Source: Pachypanchax playfairii | Taxonomy: Eukaryota; Chordata; Actinopteri; Cyprinodontiformes; Aplocheilidae | Assembly (NCBI GenBank): GCA_006937955.1 | Contig: SSNP01000084.1 | Span: 378,546-442,545 of the forward strand | DNA length: 64,000 nucleotides | Direction: 5' to 3' | In this document: in pieces, positions 55,401 to 61,710 of the stretch | Numbering within the stretch: position 1 is the first letter of the stretch | How the letters are laid out: every line of letters starts with the position of its first letter | Program-made: the position numbers and the translations under genes | The notes under the pieces: generated by a model | The model's input: the letters and a program-made list of their open reading frames with translations, nothing else | Databases searched by the model: none | What the model was told of the DNA's origin: nothing

Positions 55401-58400
55401 AAAGAAGAAGGGAAAAAACATCTACTGGGGATTTTCTTTGATATAAATCTTTCAGATCAGATCTAATTAGGGCCAGTCTTGAAACATGACCATAAGAGAG
55501 GTGGGAAAACGGACATAAGTCATATTTAATGTAACACAGAAAGGTGAAGCGCCACGTAGCAGCACGGACAGCAGGTGGATGTCAGCAGGGTTGAAGCAAA
55601 AGACATTCCACTTGAAAATATATTTGGCAAAAATGTGAATTTAAGAGCAGTTAATTGTAGGAGAGACTTTTGATGGTGATACTGAATTAATACGAACTTA
55701 ATGTTTAATTTATCTGAAAGAGGAAGAAAAAGAACCAGGATGTGAGTTCTGCCTTGTTCCTGATTTATTGGGTTTGGTAATGGACTGATGATTGAACTGG
55801 TCACAGGACAGAGATAAAATACAGCTGAAGATCGTTCTTGGACCTGTGCAGTTATAGAATCCCGAGAGAAGGCAAAAAGGTCATTCTGTACCTATAAAAT
55901 TGGCTGAAAAATAACCTCTAACAGATAAGATTTTGTTAAATATCCTCAGTCTGCTGAAATACACGATGGATTCAATTCTAAATTTATTACTAGCTTCTTT
56001 CAAATCTGGTGTCTGATTAATATTACATCTGGTATAAGATCTTTGATACCTAGTTTGAAAAATAGCTGATGCTTTATACTGCATCTGAAATGACACATTA
56101 AGAACGAGGCCTATTCTCTTGAAAATCCATAACTTCTCATATTTTGTCAAGACGATGTCATCAAAAGCATTCAGAGTCCCAAACACAATTATCAGCTGCT
56201 ATCTCAATTACAAACAGACCAAATGTAAGAAAAAAAGAGCTCCGGAAAGAATTACACACATGTTAAATTAAAGATTAACAGTAAGACAGCTCCAAGTTAT
56301 GTGGACTATTTAAAAAAAATACTAATTTCTAAATCATTAAGTTGATTTTGAGGAGGTTTGAAGGGGTAGTTTCATTCCCACCACACATGGCGGCCAAAGA
56401 TAACAGCTTCACCTGTGTTGTGATGATCACTCCAAGGAAAGTCAACCAAATCATGGCTTAGCAGGCGTAAGCCTCACGCGCCCCCCCCCCAACACCCACC
56501 TGCAATTCCCCACTCTAGATTCTCATTGGATTTTGCATTATGAAGTTAGGATTTAATAATGTGGGGCTCAGCACTGCATGTACAGCACAGCACAGAAAAC
56601 AACAAAGTTTCATACATTAAGGTTTATCTACCTGCTCCTAGACTTCCCCCAATTTTGTTTCCATTTTAAAATAAGAAAAAAAAAATATTAAACTGAATTC
56701 TGTACTGTCAATGTAGTATATATACCATCCTCTCTATTTTTGACTTGATACATATATATTTCAGAGGTTGTGGAGCAGTCTTAGGTTTAAAGGAACACTG
56801 AGTCTATTTCAAGCTGCACCAAGGGCACTGCATGTGTTTAGATGGTGACCTAGTTTGATAAACTCATGAGTTTCTGGGTCCACTAACTTAAAAACTTATT
56901 TACTTTGATTACGTACTGATGTGTAGAAAAGCAAACTGATGTTTCAGGGTTTGTTTTTCTTCAACACTTCCTTTTTTTGGTCTTTTTGGTGTGTGTGTAT
57001 GTTTAACCCTTTCCAAACCAGTGCATGGACTGAGTGCTGGATCAGGTGCAGCGGGGAGGACTCCATTACACTCGGCCCACACTGATTTTCGGAATGTCAC
57101 AATAAATTGGTTCAAGCTCGTCTGTGTTCAATAGGACTGTTTTACAGTTCTGTGAACAGTTTCAAATGTAGACAGACCTCATCTGTCACAGAGTAACAAT
57201 CTGTCCTGCACCCTGAATTCCTCCTCTTACATAGATGACTGAATCCAATACCAATAATGTGTTGTGTTCTGCGTCCATCATTTGAGTGTTAAAGGATTTA
57301 TAGTGCCAAAAACTGATCAGATGTATTATTCTTCGAAACCACGGTTTTCTTTTTTTTTTTTTTTTTTTTATAAAAATGGACAGCACAATTTAGTAGAAAG
57401 CTCTAAACTAGATTTAAACAGAGTTTTACCCCAGCTGCACAGAGCTACCATGACAATCTCAGAATCAGAGCTAATAAATCAAAACCTGTTATTTTCTAAA
57501 GGTTCTATAAAAATTACATTTAGAGTCCCAGTTCAGAGCAAGTCTGCAGTCGTTCAAAAATGGTGAAGCCCGAGTGGTAAACACGTTTACTTGGATGGAC
57601 ATGTGAAGGAAACTGAATGTCACAAATTGTTTGGCGGTATAAATGTACATTACCTGCAATAATTGCTTATCAATCTAAATATTGCGTCTAAGATCCACTT
57701 AGTTAAATATACGTTAGTGGAAACATGATGTCGAGGACTATGACTTAAATGACGCTGTCAATTAACCACTGGAGACCCAGCGTTCTTATAAAAGGACATT
57801 GACTCGCTGCATCATAATATTTTATTCTGTTTAATTTAGACTGGTTGCCCTCAATTAGGAACACATGCTTTTAATTTGTAAAATTTGTCTTTTTAACATT
57901 ATTTTTTTAGCATCTGTTTTTATTTATTTAATATTTAAAAACATGTTTGTTTTAAAGTTTCTGAGATCCTGCTGAAACCAAATAAGAAGAAATAAAAAAT
58001 GCTTGAGAGGCGATTAAGGTTCACACATGCTGCAGTCACAGATTATCTGGATGTTTTTAATAATAATTTCTATGTTATAAATTATACAATTAATACTTGC
58101 AGGGACTATCTTAATTTTTTAAAAATAACTTGAGGAAAAGCATGTAGAATAACATGCTTTGCTTTATTCCATGTGCACTTCATTCAAGACAAATTGCACA
58201 GATACTTTGTAATGAACCAATTCGGACGTCTTGAAACTGTAGGTTACTAGTAAATGTCTATTTGCTCAATGATGTAGCAAGAGCAAATGAGAAAAATAAA
58301 TTAAATTTAAAATACACCTATCATAAGATAATTCAGACACACTGCTGCATCAGGTTAAATGTAAATTTAAAATGTCACAATTAAAAATGAAAGTTCAGTG

Positions 58401-61400
58401 GTATTAGAAGTTAAATATATGATGTAGCAAATGTAAAACTGCTTCTTTTAATGAGAATAAATGCTAAATGCTGACATCACTGATTCACAACACCAGTCAA
58501 CCTGAACAATATTATTACAGAGCAGTTAATGAAAAATCTTTCCATAAAAGCGACGAGTCGAAAGCTGAAAAAAAAAACTATCAAGCAGAAGGACGTGACA
58601 AACTTTGATAAAGGTGAACAGAATGATGACTGAATGGCCGGGTCAGACCACGTTAATGGTGACAGCTACTGTAGCTGGAGAATTTACTGGAAAATCTGAA
58701 CTAGACCATGAAGAATAGAAAATATATTTTTAAGGTTTGAATAGGTGCACAGGTCCGTGTGCTTATCAGGAAGAGACTGGGATGTACCGCGGAAGGAAGG
58801 CAGGTCATGGAGACAACATGATGAACTGGGTAATGATCTGCTGAGAACACTTGGGTTCTACTATTATGTGGAAGTTACTTTAATATGAATCATCCACCTG
58901 AAAAACAACATTGTTTTATACAAAGTACATCATTTGTGGAAATATTACTGTACTTCCTGTTGGCAGTGGCATCTTTCAGATGGAAAATGCACCTAGACAA
59001 ATAATAAGTGGGATGTGTTGGACAAAGGAGGCCAATATGTGTTGACCCATTCCAGCATATCAATTCCAGGGGAAAAGACCATATACCATAACATGCATGT
59101 ATAGCTCTGAAAACGTTATTTGGCAGGTTAAGTTTGTTTAGGAGGCCCTCAGTTTTAGGTGGGCGGCCAAAATAGTGGTTGATAAAATGAATCATTATTA
59201 CAAGCAGAATTTTAAGCATCACAGTAGAGTTAACATACCTTAAAGGTGATACACCCAATTTCAAATTGCCTAGCTTAGAATGTCAACAAATGTAAACAAA
59301 GTCACAGAACTCTCGCCCCTCCTGTCGGGTAGAATTCCTAAGCCACGCCCCCCCAGGTTTGTAAACACCCCAGAAGACAACCGAGTATAAGACACTGGTC
59401 TGCAGTTCATTCAAGTACCGTAACATGGCGGAATCACCGGTATGTGAAAACAATATAACAACGAACAACTGACATTAATTGTTACTTTGTCCTGAACCTG
59501 ACGCGGAACCAGCCGGCGGCTGTTTCTCCTGCTGTGACATGGTAGAGCGGCAAACACTCCCAGCAGTGGTGTGCTGCGGTAATATGTCTCAGTTTTTTAG
59601 GAGCAGAGAAGCCATATAAATGCGGAAGTCCGTATGGCTGAAGAGACTGTCCTATCATTCCTTTCAGGCTGAACCATTTGATTGGTTGATGTTTTTAGAC
59701 AAATACGGAAGAACCACTTAATTATTTATTTTTCGTTTTTTTTTTTTATCTTCACAACATATTTTTATCCAGGTTGTGTTAAAACGCTTTTTAATGGGCA
59801 TGAAAAAAAAAACATGTTAAGCTAATTTGTTATGCAAATTAAGGATAGCAGCTTTAAATAATCTCTTTTTTGAGCCTCAATAAAAAGCAGTGTTATGATT
59901 TTTTAAATCTTTCTTTAATTTAAATTAAATTACTCTAAGCAACATAACCCAAGTGTTATTTTTTTAATTTTAGTTTGATGAGCTAAAAGCTCATGAAGTT
60001 ATTCTGGTGTTCTGGAGTTTTGTCAGTTTCTTTGATTAAAATAAAACAGGCTGTTAAACGCATTTTAATGGTATTTGTTATAGACATACAGTTAAAACAG
60101 TAACTTGGATCAGTCCTTTTCAGAGTCACAGGGTTTGAATTTTGATATTGGAGGGAAAAAAGAAAAAAATATGTGCTTTCATTTAGTTTTTTGTCTTTAG
60201 GCTAAAATTTGTGATTTACTTTTATTGTGTAAAAAAAAAAAAAAAAAAGGATACTGACACCCCCCCAAAAAACCCAAACATTTTAAATTATCCTTGTCCT
60301 CTTATTTCTGACAGTGTGAAGTAGCAGATAATCACTCATAGTTACTTGATTTAACAGAAGCACACTGTGTTATACCTGCAGATATCTCAGCTGCATGCGT
60401 CGGCACTCGGGGGGTGTAGCCACCAGTGATGTTCTTCCCTGCAGTCGCCGGGGGAACCGGATCCATAACAGAAGGCAGGCAGCTGACCTTGTTGATGCCA
60501 TCTACACAGGAAAATGCCTCTGGACATGGATTCAGCAGGCAGTCATCATAGTTGTGCTCACAGTTCCTCCCCTGTGTGCATAAATTAGATAGCCTTCAGA
60601 TGTGCCGTGCAACTTTGAACTGAGATGCTAAATGGAAAACAATGTTTAAAGCATGAATAGTCAACTTATACTGATGTTAACTAATTAGAAAACAAGGTGT
60701 TTGAAATAAAAAAAGAAAACAGCTGTTACTGTTTATCTTGCAGTAACAAAAAAAAAACTAACTAATTTTAAAACTGTTGATTGTAAAAAAGTTTTTAGAA
60801 ATGATTTCATCTGAAAAACATGAGGAGAACGGTGATCACACATTTTCACGGTTCATTTATTTTATTATTAGGAGAAGATTAGGAAGTTAGTGAAAAGAAG
60901 TTGAAAAGAGTGAGAGTAGGTGGAGGGGGAGGTACATAGCGAGCCTCACCACAAATCCAGGACGACAGAAACAGGTGTAGCCATAGCCTGGATCATTCTG
61001 GATGCATATCCCCTGGTTGCAGGGCTGTGGAAGGCACTCATTAATGTCATCCTCACAGTGAAGGCCTGTCCAACCTGCCAGGAACAAAAGCCCACAGAGT
61101 GTCGTAGTGAGCCTGGGCTCTCTCACTTCCACCCTCTGAAGTGAATATCAATCAGATTCTCTTACATTGATTTGCTTCTTTTTGGGTTCGCACGCATACA
61201 CAGACAAGAAAAGGCTTTCACTAAAGAGTAAGAAGCCACATACATTTTAATGAGCTGAGGCAGTATCGTCCTTTAATCACTCTTTTTTTCTATACTGTAT
61301 GACAACAAATTTCTCCCTGGAGAAAAGTAGGTATAGCTTTTGAACAAGTTTGAGGGACCTACCGTAAACTGTTAGGAATTATAGTAACCTTTAGTAGCCC

Positions 61401-61710
61401 CTTTTAGACCAAGAAAGACTAAAAGATTCCTGCACTTTCGAGAAAATGTGTAGGTTGGAGTTTAGTATTCATGTTTATGAGCTGCATGTAAAAGGTCTTA
61501 CAAATTAGAAAAAAGGAAAGAAAGAAATTTGACTTTCGTATGTTGAAGAAAACGGAGAAAATCAAAGGATTTCTGAGTAACTCACCTGACCTGCAGTGGC
61601 AGACGTAGCTATTAATAAGATCTTGGCAAACGGCACCGTTCTGGCAGGGAGCTGAGCAACATTCGTTAACATCCACTTCACAGAAATCTCCCATGAAACC
61701 TGGCGGACAG
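7451..61710 (-). CDS. eys: EYS, internal part of the gene (12 exons)
   Basis: This is the overall span of a spliced minus-strand gene. Its twelve exons are at 61710-61586, 61074-60950, 60571-60376, 53982-53792, 53191-53100, 51021-50871, 50719-50607, 49510-49263, 42691-42527, 25497-25347, 12251-12143 and 7674-7451. They sum to 1890 nt and stay in one frame through every junction (629 whole codons plus a partial codon at each end). The domain order is three EGF modules, linker, laminin G, Ser/Thr-rich linker, EGF, laminin G, EGF start. Long EGF arrays followed by alternating laminin G and EGF modules are typical of EYS, a secreted extracellular matrix protein needed for photoreceptor integrity. 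Crumbs proteins share the modules, but the NYDDC..NPCP EGF and the exon layout fit EYS better. Both gene ends lie outside the window or were not found. Confidence 0.92.
7675..12142. other. EYS intron, 4.5 kb
   Basis: An AT-rich intron. The only feature I can support is a degenerate dispersed teleost repeat at about 11480-11772. Open frames at 9242-9812 on the plus strand show no recognisable domain. Confidence 0.55.
11480..11772 (-). repeat. Degenerate dispersed teleost repeat (tRNA-B-box-like segment)
   Basis: Read on the minus strand the block contains gcagcacactggtgcagtt, aagaaggtcctgggttc, tggagtttgtatgttttc and ttaattggcaact. These are diverged versions of blocks in a very common fish repeat, which begins with a 'ggtgcagtggttagc' motif and includes a 'ggttcgaatcc' tRNA-like box. 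It is non-coding. The open frames here are accidental. Confidence 0.6.
12143..12251 (-). CDS. eys: EYS exon: laminin G 2, third part
   Basis: The 109-nt exon has a pyrimidine tract ending CTCCTAACAG before it and GAG|GTATTC after it, phase 2 to phase 0. It encodes FILPVGKQGRSCKIEITADN, GTAQHLEEFVSPTLSE. Spliced to its neighbours it reads WTSVKIR-FILPVGKQG and SPTLSE-ATFGPIFVGAV, the expected central-to-late laminin G strands. It has one N-glycosylation sequon (NGT). Its upstream junction corresponds to the phase-2 Arg junction in laminin G 1. Confidence 0.86.
13701..13720. repeat. C homopolymer, 20 bases
   Basis: An uninterrupted run of 20 C on the plus strand in an intron. It is prone to slippage and sequencing error, so its exact length should not be trusted. 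Confidence 0.9.
16785..17300 (-). mobile_element. TTAA-flanked short element with promoter-like region and first exon
   Basis: The element is bounded by TTAA on both sides (16781-16784 and 17301-17304), the duplication made by piggyBac-type transposons. The ends are inverted-repeat-like: CGCTACGGGGACG on the left, and CCCTCTGGGGACC on the right as reverse complement. The match is imperfect (about 10 of 18). On the minus strand two reversed CCAAT boxes (GATTGG) precede an ATG at 16930 that opens MPELPSESLDSTDLEGKK and runs into AAAAAG|GTAAGT at 16877/16876. There is no transposase. It is likely a non-autonomous relic keeping the start of a parent gene. Confidence 0.6.
18300..18882 (+). mobile_element. 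TTAA-flanked short element with ATG and 5' splice site
   Basis: TTAA lies at 18296-18299 and 18883-18886. The ends are inverted: AGAGGCC..TTTCA on the left, and AGAGGCCCTTCA on the right as reverse complement. The interior contains a CpG-bearing stretch with a GATTGG box near 18510 and, at 18806, ATGAAG followed immediately by GTAAGA. This looks like the end of a first exon on the plus strand. There is no open frame for a transposase. Confidence 0.6.
23339..24003 (+). mobile_element. TTAA-flanked element with 19-bp terminal inverted repeats
   Basis: TTAA at 23335-23338 and 24004-24007 flanks near-perfect terminal inverted repeats. The left is AGCAGTACTGAATAACTTT; the right reads the same as reverse complement. 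Near the right end an ATG at 23907 opens MSNMKLNMFF and reaches TTTTTTG|GTGAGT at 23937/23938. It carries no transposase, so it is non-autonomous. A 90-codon open frame at 23420-23692 is not recognisable. Confidence 0.75.
24128..24997. mobile_element. TTAA-flanked element, 870 bp
   Basis: TTAA at 24124-24127 and 24998-25001 flanks strong terminal inverted repeats: AGGTGGTATATGTAATAT on the left and AGGTGGTATATGGAATAT on the right as reverse complement, 17 of 18 identical. The interior is GC-richer at 24200-24560. On the minus strand a good start context (ACCATGG at 24522) is followed by 12 codons and then a stop next to a GTGAGG donor-like site. It is non-autonomous and sits only 121 bp from the 23339-24003 element. 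Confidence 0.75.
25016..25115 (+). mobile_element. hAT-like terminus fragment
   Basis: The text cagggatgcaatgatacca followed by repeats of 'ccgatact' resembles the left end of fish hAT-type short elements (CAGGGATGCAxxGATAC). No matching inverted right end was found before the EYS exon at 25347, so this is either truncated or a chance resemblance. Confidence 0.4.
25347..25497 (-). CDS. eys: EYS exon: middle of laminin G 2
   Basis: The 151-nt exon runs from acceptor GCTGTTTCAG to donor ATCCG|GTATGT, phase 1 to phase 2. It encodes QGKNAADQFLHLFLQDGLFV, AKLGCGGSLVLNAAAAES and VNNNRWTSVKI, with the last Arg split CG|A. The FL.LFL.DG.....GCGGSLVL pattern and the RWTSVKIR strand (the WHxV position) are diagnostic of laminin G. 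It links the exon at 42527-42691 to that at 12143-12251 in frame, across about 17 and 13 kb. Confidence 0.92.
27841..28330. repeat. GC-rich repeat-like block
   Basis: About 490 bp of markedly GC-rich sequence, with many G-runs on the plus strand, in an otherwise AT-rich intron. It is followed by CA and TA microsatellites. Its composition and abrupt edges suggest an inserted dispersed repeat, but I cannot name the family. Open frames on both strands (such as 27996-28265) have no recognisable domain. Confidence 0.4.
28377..28442. repeat. (CA)n and (TA)n microsatellites
   Basis: (CA)15 at 28377-28406 is followed after ten bases by (TA)13 at 28417-28442. Confidence 0.95.
29690..30447. mobile_element. 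hAT-type non-autonomous element with 8-bp target duplication
   Basis: The element begins TAGTGTTAAGTTTAG and ends, as reverse complement, TAGTGTTAATTTCATTAACG. It is flanked by a perfect 8-bp direct repeat GTAACAAG at 29682-29689 and 30448-30455. An 8-bp duplication is the hallmark of hAT transposition. The interior is AT-rich, with repeated 'tttagtc' motifs familiar from fish hAT short elements, and lacks any transposase frame. It lies between a small plus-strand ATG-containing candidate exon and the acidic ORF. Confidence 0.82.
30590..30655 (-). mobile_element. Fragment of the same LINE 3' end
   Basis: ttcagttcttctttaggga.. through aaggatctcctgtag matches the LINE 3' region at 4411-4476, including one copy of the 36-bp unit. 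Length and divergence indicate an old fragment. Confidence 0.65.
30813..30915 (-). pseudogene. Tc1/mariner-type transposase fragment
   Basis: On the minus strand two overlapping frames give LNLTDHLWN and RHCQVPPQTVQELSDAL. These recall the 'DLNPIEHLW ... RRCQVPPQTVQDIRDAL' region near the catalytic end of a fish Tc1-like transposase. A frameshift separates the two pieces. It is a broken remnant about 100 bp long. Confidence 0.55.
30885..31196 (+). CDS. Unrecognised acidic/basic ORF, 103 codons
   Basis: The frame may really begin at the internal Met of PMSDSSDDEDRQD, because the upstream 25 residues overlap a Tc1-like fragment in antisense. It is highly charged, with acidic clusters (SDSSDDED, SSDESEDEASPSTS, RDDEDEDEG) alternating with basic ones (RRKRQRR, RPRR). 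A short motif recurs, RRYFDW and RRYFTW, each directly after a basic run. The stop follows FTWSW. A strong donor, CTTG|GTAAGG, sits at the end. Acidic Ser/Asp/Glu N-termini are common in piggyBac-type transposases and nuclear proteins, but I recognise no family. Confidence 0.35.
   Translation: MFQRWSVRFRYQHHLGDGADFIPLPMSDSSDDEDRQDIISSKRQHDDEDVPVRRKRQRRYFDWASSDESEDEASPSTSRSTPHNRDDEDEDEGRPRRYFTWSW
32190..32461. repeat. Degenerate 'ttcaatttatttatatagcgcc' teleost repeat
   Basis: Blocks such as aattcagtttaagttcagtttc, aaggccctatacataaac and gaaaggaatgactccctttt are diverged matches to a very common fish dispersed repeat. The copy is cut at 32462 by the following TTAA element. It is non-coding. 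Confidence 0.45.
33046..33279 (-). pseudogene. Unrecognised ORF inside the TTAA element
   Basis: A 77-codon frame starts MDESPPSCLPDLPG, with a hydrophobic middle (VVRFVIQLVIFGLV) and an acidic/polar end (DFSEAEVDLSNQY). Its position and orientation within a TTAA-flanked element suggest the start of a transposon-encoded protein, but no conserved domain is visible. Confidence 0.3.
33541..34244. mobile_element. Foldback element with about 105-bp terminal inverted repeats
   Basis: The left end starts AATGGGGAGCCTAAGTC and the right end is its exact inverse (GACTTAGGCTCCCCATT). Similarity continues inward for about 100 bp on each side, with shared blocks CATGGGTCCCCT, GTCAATGGA and CGATAAAAG. 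No coding capacity. No convincing target-site duplication was seen. It lies inside the 32466-34372 element. Confidence 0.8.
40625..42201 (+). mobile_element. Tc1-like transposon, degenerate, 1.58 kb
   Basis: It is flanked by TA (40623-40624 and 42202-42203). Terminal inverted repeats are CAGTAAAGGCCAAAAGTTTT on the left and CAGTCGTGGCCCAAAGTTTT on the right as reverse complement, followed on both sides by a 'gaatgacaca' block. The length is typical of Tc1 elements. The plus strand carries a transposase pseudogene. Confidence 0.93.
41100..42040 (+). pseudogene. Tc1-like transposase pseudogene
   Basis: Recognisable stretches in changing frames include WTDEDWSKVIFSDEATF near 41430-41480 (around the first catalytic Asp), GKRIVWRRKGERYH, HVWSCC and LNPTENLWSILKRHVD near 41830 (the NPxENLW block carrying the last catalytic acidic residue). 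Several in-frame stops and frame changes occur between them, so no functional enzyme can be made. Confidence 0.88.
42527..42691 (-). CDS. eys: EYS exon: start of laminin G 2
   Basis: The 165-nt exon runs from acceptor GTTTCCAG to donor TTCA|GTAAGT, phase 1 to phase 1. It encodes DSTVYIPSFDGTSYLELQPP, then a polar loop (SGGSDNRPSSFED), then NTLYLTVKTRSTQGTILF. This is the opening of the second laminin G domain and parallels the exon at 53792-53982. The intron falls earlier in the domain here, right after TILF. Confidence 0.94.
42692..49262. other. EYS intron, 6.6 kb
   Basis: The intron lies between the EGF exon and laminin G 2. It contains a G-run near 48552, a short (TG)(TA) microsatellite near 46929-46951, and A-rich tracts. 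Open frames on both strands at 42918-43391 show no recognisable domain and may be an old retroelement remnant. The stretch 44820-45060 has a less AT-biased, conserved-looking texture. No EYS exon is missing: the flanking exons join as G|AT. Confidence 0.5.
49263..49510 (-). CDS. eys: EYS exon: Ser/Thr-rich linker and EGF
   Basis: The 248-nt exon runs from acceptor GACTTCCAG to donor AAAAAG|GTAGTT, phase 2 to phase 1. The first 40 or so residues form a Ser/Thr/Pro-rich linker (STAGPSTLTTPSFSPDALTT and on), a likely O-glycosylated spacer. Then comes one EGF module: VCHDGFCLNGGTCHH, SCLCPLHFTGRSCEK. Its CLNGGTC segment fits the O-fucosylation consensus (C2-x4-Ser/Thr-C3). This separates the two laminin G domains, as in EYS. 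Confidence 0.94.
49511..50606. other. EYS intron, 1.1 kb
   Basis: An AT-rich intron between laminin G 1 and the following linker/EGF exon. No repeat ends, RNA gene or further exon were recognised. Confidence 0.6.
50607..50719 (-). CDS. eys: EYS exon: end of laminin G 1
   Basis: The 113-nt exon runs from acceptor TTTCCAAG to donor TGCAG|GTAAAT, phase 0 to phase 2. It encodes RANPFYNYTGCIEVIEIN, then FYTSYAIAGSNINKC. The F.GCI..(I/V).(I/V)N strand followed by a final Cys closes the laminin G fold by disulfide. NYT is an N-glycosylation sequon. Only 151 nt separate it from the preceding exon. Confidence 0.94.
50871..51021 (-). CDS. eys: EYS exon: C-terminal half of laminin G 1
   Basis: The 151-nt exon runs from a C-homopolymer followed by CACAG to donor AATCAG|GTAAAC, phase 2 to phase 0. 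It encodes QHLTPCEAELVLSGFG, then NYWLGHMIKRTNHVFTGGLPQQ and YLPNQ. The HVFTGGLP stretch matches the laminin G 'L(F/Y)VGG' strand. The acceptor tract is the G-run at 51026-51038 on the plus strand. Confidence 0.94.
51022..53099. other. EYS intron, 2.1 kb
   Basis: The intron lies inside laminin G 1. It holds an A/T-rich sequence with a T-run near 51199 and, at its 3' end on the minus strand, a 13-base C homopolymer directly before the acceptor CACAG. No transposon ends or extra exon were found. Confidence 0.6.
51026..51038 (-). promoter_or_regulatory. C-homopolymer polypyrimidine tract of an EYS acceptor
   Basis: Thirteen G on the plus strand read as thirteen C on the minus strand, directly before ACAG at the 3' splice site of the exon at 51021-50871. 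The tract takes the place of the usual mixed T/C tract. Slippage here would alter the acceptor. Confidence 0.7.
53100..53191 (-). CDS. eys: EYS exon: middle of laminin G 1
   Basis: The 92-nt exon runs from acceptor AATGTTTCAG to donor ATCAG|GTATGT, phase 0 to phase 2. It encodes YAFCCNEEEAVTRMS then GVDDGTVYIVDI, with the last Arg split across the junction (AG|A). This is the central laminin G sheet. The position usually held by the WHxV motif reads TVYIV. The split Arg junction sits at the same place as an intron in laminin G 2. Confidence 0.93.
53192..53791. other. EYS intron, 0.6 kb
   Basis: A short AT-rich intron inside laminin G 1. No repeat, RNA gene or other feature was recognised. 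Confidence 0.6.
53792..53982 (-). CDS. eys: EYS exon: N-terminal half of laminin G 1
   Basis: The 191-nt exon runs from acceptor TTTTCCAG to donor CTGCAG|GTAAAA, phase 1 to phase 0. It encodes the first strands of a laminin G domain: DTSYLQYFGTSYLEFEG, then ITVRFQTTAAQGTLLYVD, then GDFFFMKLFIQDGILQ. The xSYLxF..F.T....G.LLY pattern is the standard laminin G opening. It contains one N-glycosylation sequon (NNIT). Confidence 0.95.
53983..60375. other. EYS intron, 6.4 kb
   Basis: The intron separates the EGF part from laminin G 1. It contains a TTAA-bounded element (59244-59853), a GC-richer patch near 56380-56500 with a C-run, and a T-run at 57351-57370. The longest minus-strand open frame is only about 124 codons (58890-59264) and resembles nothing known. 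No long low-complexity exon is visible here. The flanking exons join directly in phase (G|AT, Asp). Confidence 0.6.
59244..59853 (+). mobile_element. TTAA-flanked short element with ATG and 5' splice site
   Basis: TTAA at 59240-59243 and 59854-59857. The ends are inverted: AGGTGATACACCCAATTTC on the left, and AGCTGCTATCCTTAATTTG on the right as reverse complement (about 12 of 19 identical). The interior has a CpG-bearing, promoter-like region and at 59425 an ATG in good context (taacATGG), reading MAESP, then a donor CCG|GTATGTG. No transposase frame. Confidence 0.6.
60376..60571 (-). CDS. eys: EYS exon: EGF remainder and Pro/Thr linker
   Basis: The 196-nt exon runs from acceptor TGCACACAG to donor GCAG|GTATAA, phase 0 to phase 1. 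It opens with GRNCEHNYDDCLLNPCP, closing one EGF and starting another, then SCVDGINKVSCLPS. After that last cysteine come about 31 residues rich in Pro, Thr and Ala (VMDPVPPATAG.. to ..HAAEISA), including an N-glycosylation sequon (NIT). The third module lacks the usual C-x-C..G..C ending, so it is an incomplete EGF leading into a linker. The NYDDC..NPCP signature is one reason for the EYS call. Confidence 0.93.
60950..61074 (-). CDS. eys: EYS exon: calcium-binding EGF
   Basis: The 125-nt exon runs from acceptor CTGGCAG to donor GTG|GTGAGG, entering phase 1 and leaving phase 0. It completes the previous EGF with GWTGLHCE and encodes the next module, DDINECLPQPC..GIC..GYTCFCRPGFV. Its last cysteine (GRNCE) is in the following exon. 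It is the same length as the preceding exon, as expected for duplicated EGF units. The neighbouring exon is only 375 nt upstream and the next 378 nt downstream, making this the most compact part of the gene in the window. Confidence 0.94.
61586..61710 (-). CDS. eys: EYS exon: end of one EGF and calcium-binding EGF
   Basis: The 125-nt exon is preceded on the minus strand by a T-rich tract ending TATAG and followed by GTGAGT. It starts on codon base 3 and ends phase 1. It first encodes the tail of an upstream EGF (CPPGFMGDFCE), then a calcium-binding type EGF beginning DVNEC with the pattern C-C-QNGAVC-CHC. The last codon is completed in the next exon to give SGWTGLHCE. The DxNEC start is the usual Ca2+-binding signature. 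The second-to-third cysteine segment CQNGAVC lacks the Ser/Thr needed for O-fucosylation. Confidence 0.93.

Noticed and set aside
58890..59264. 124-codon minus-strand open frame considered as a remnant of the large EYS spacer exon.
   Set aside because: The peptide is not low-complexity Ser/Thr-rich, it overlaps the end of a TTAA element, and the flanking EYS exons already join in phase.
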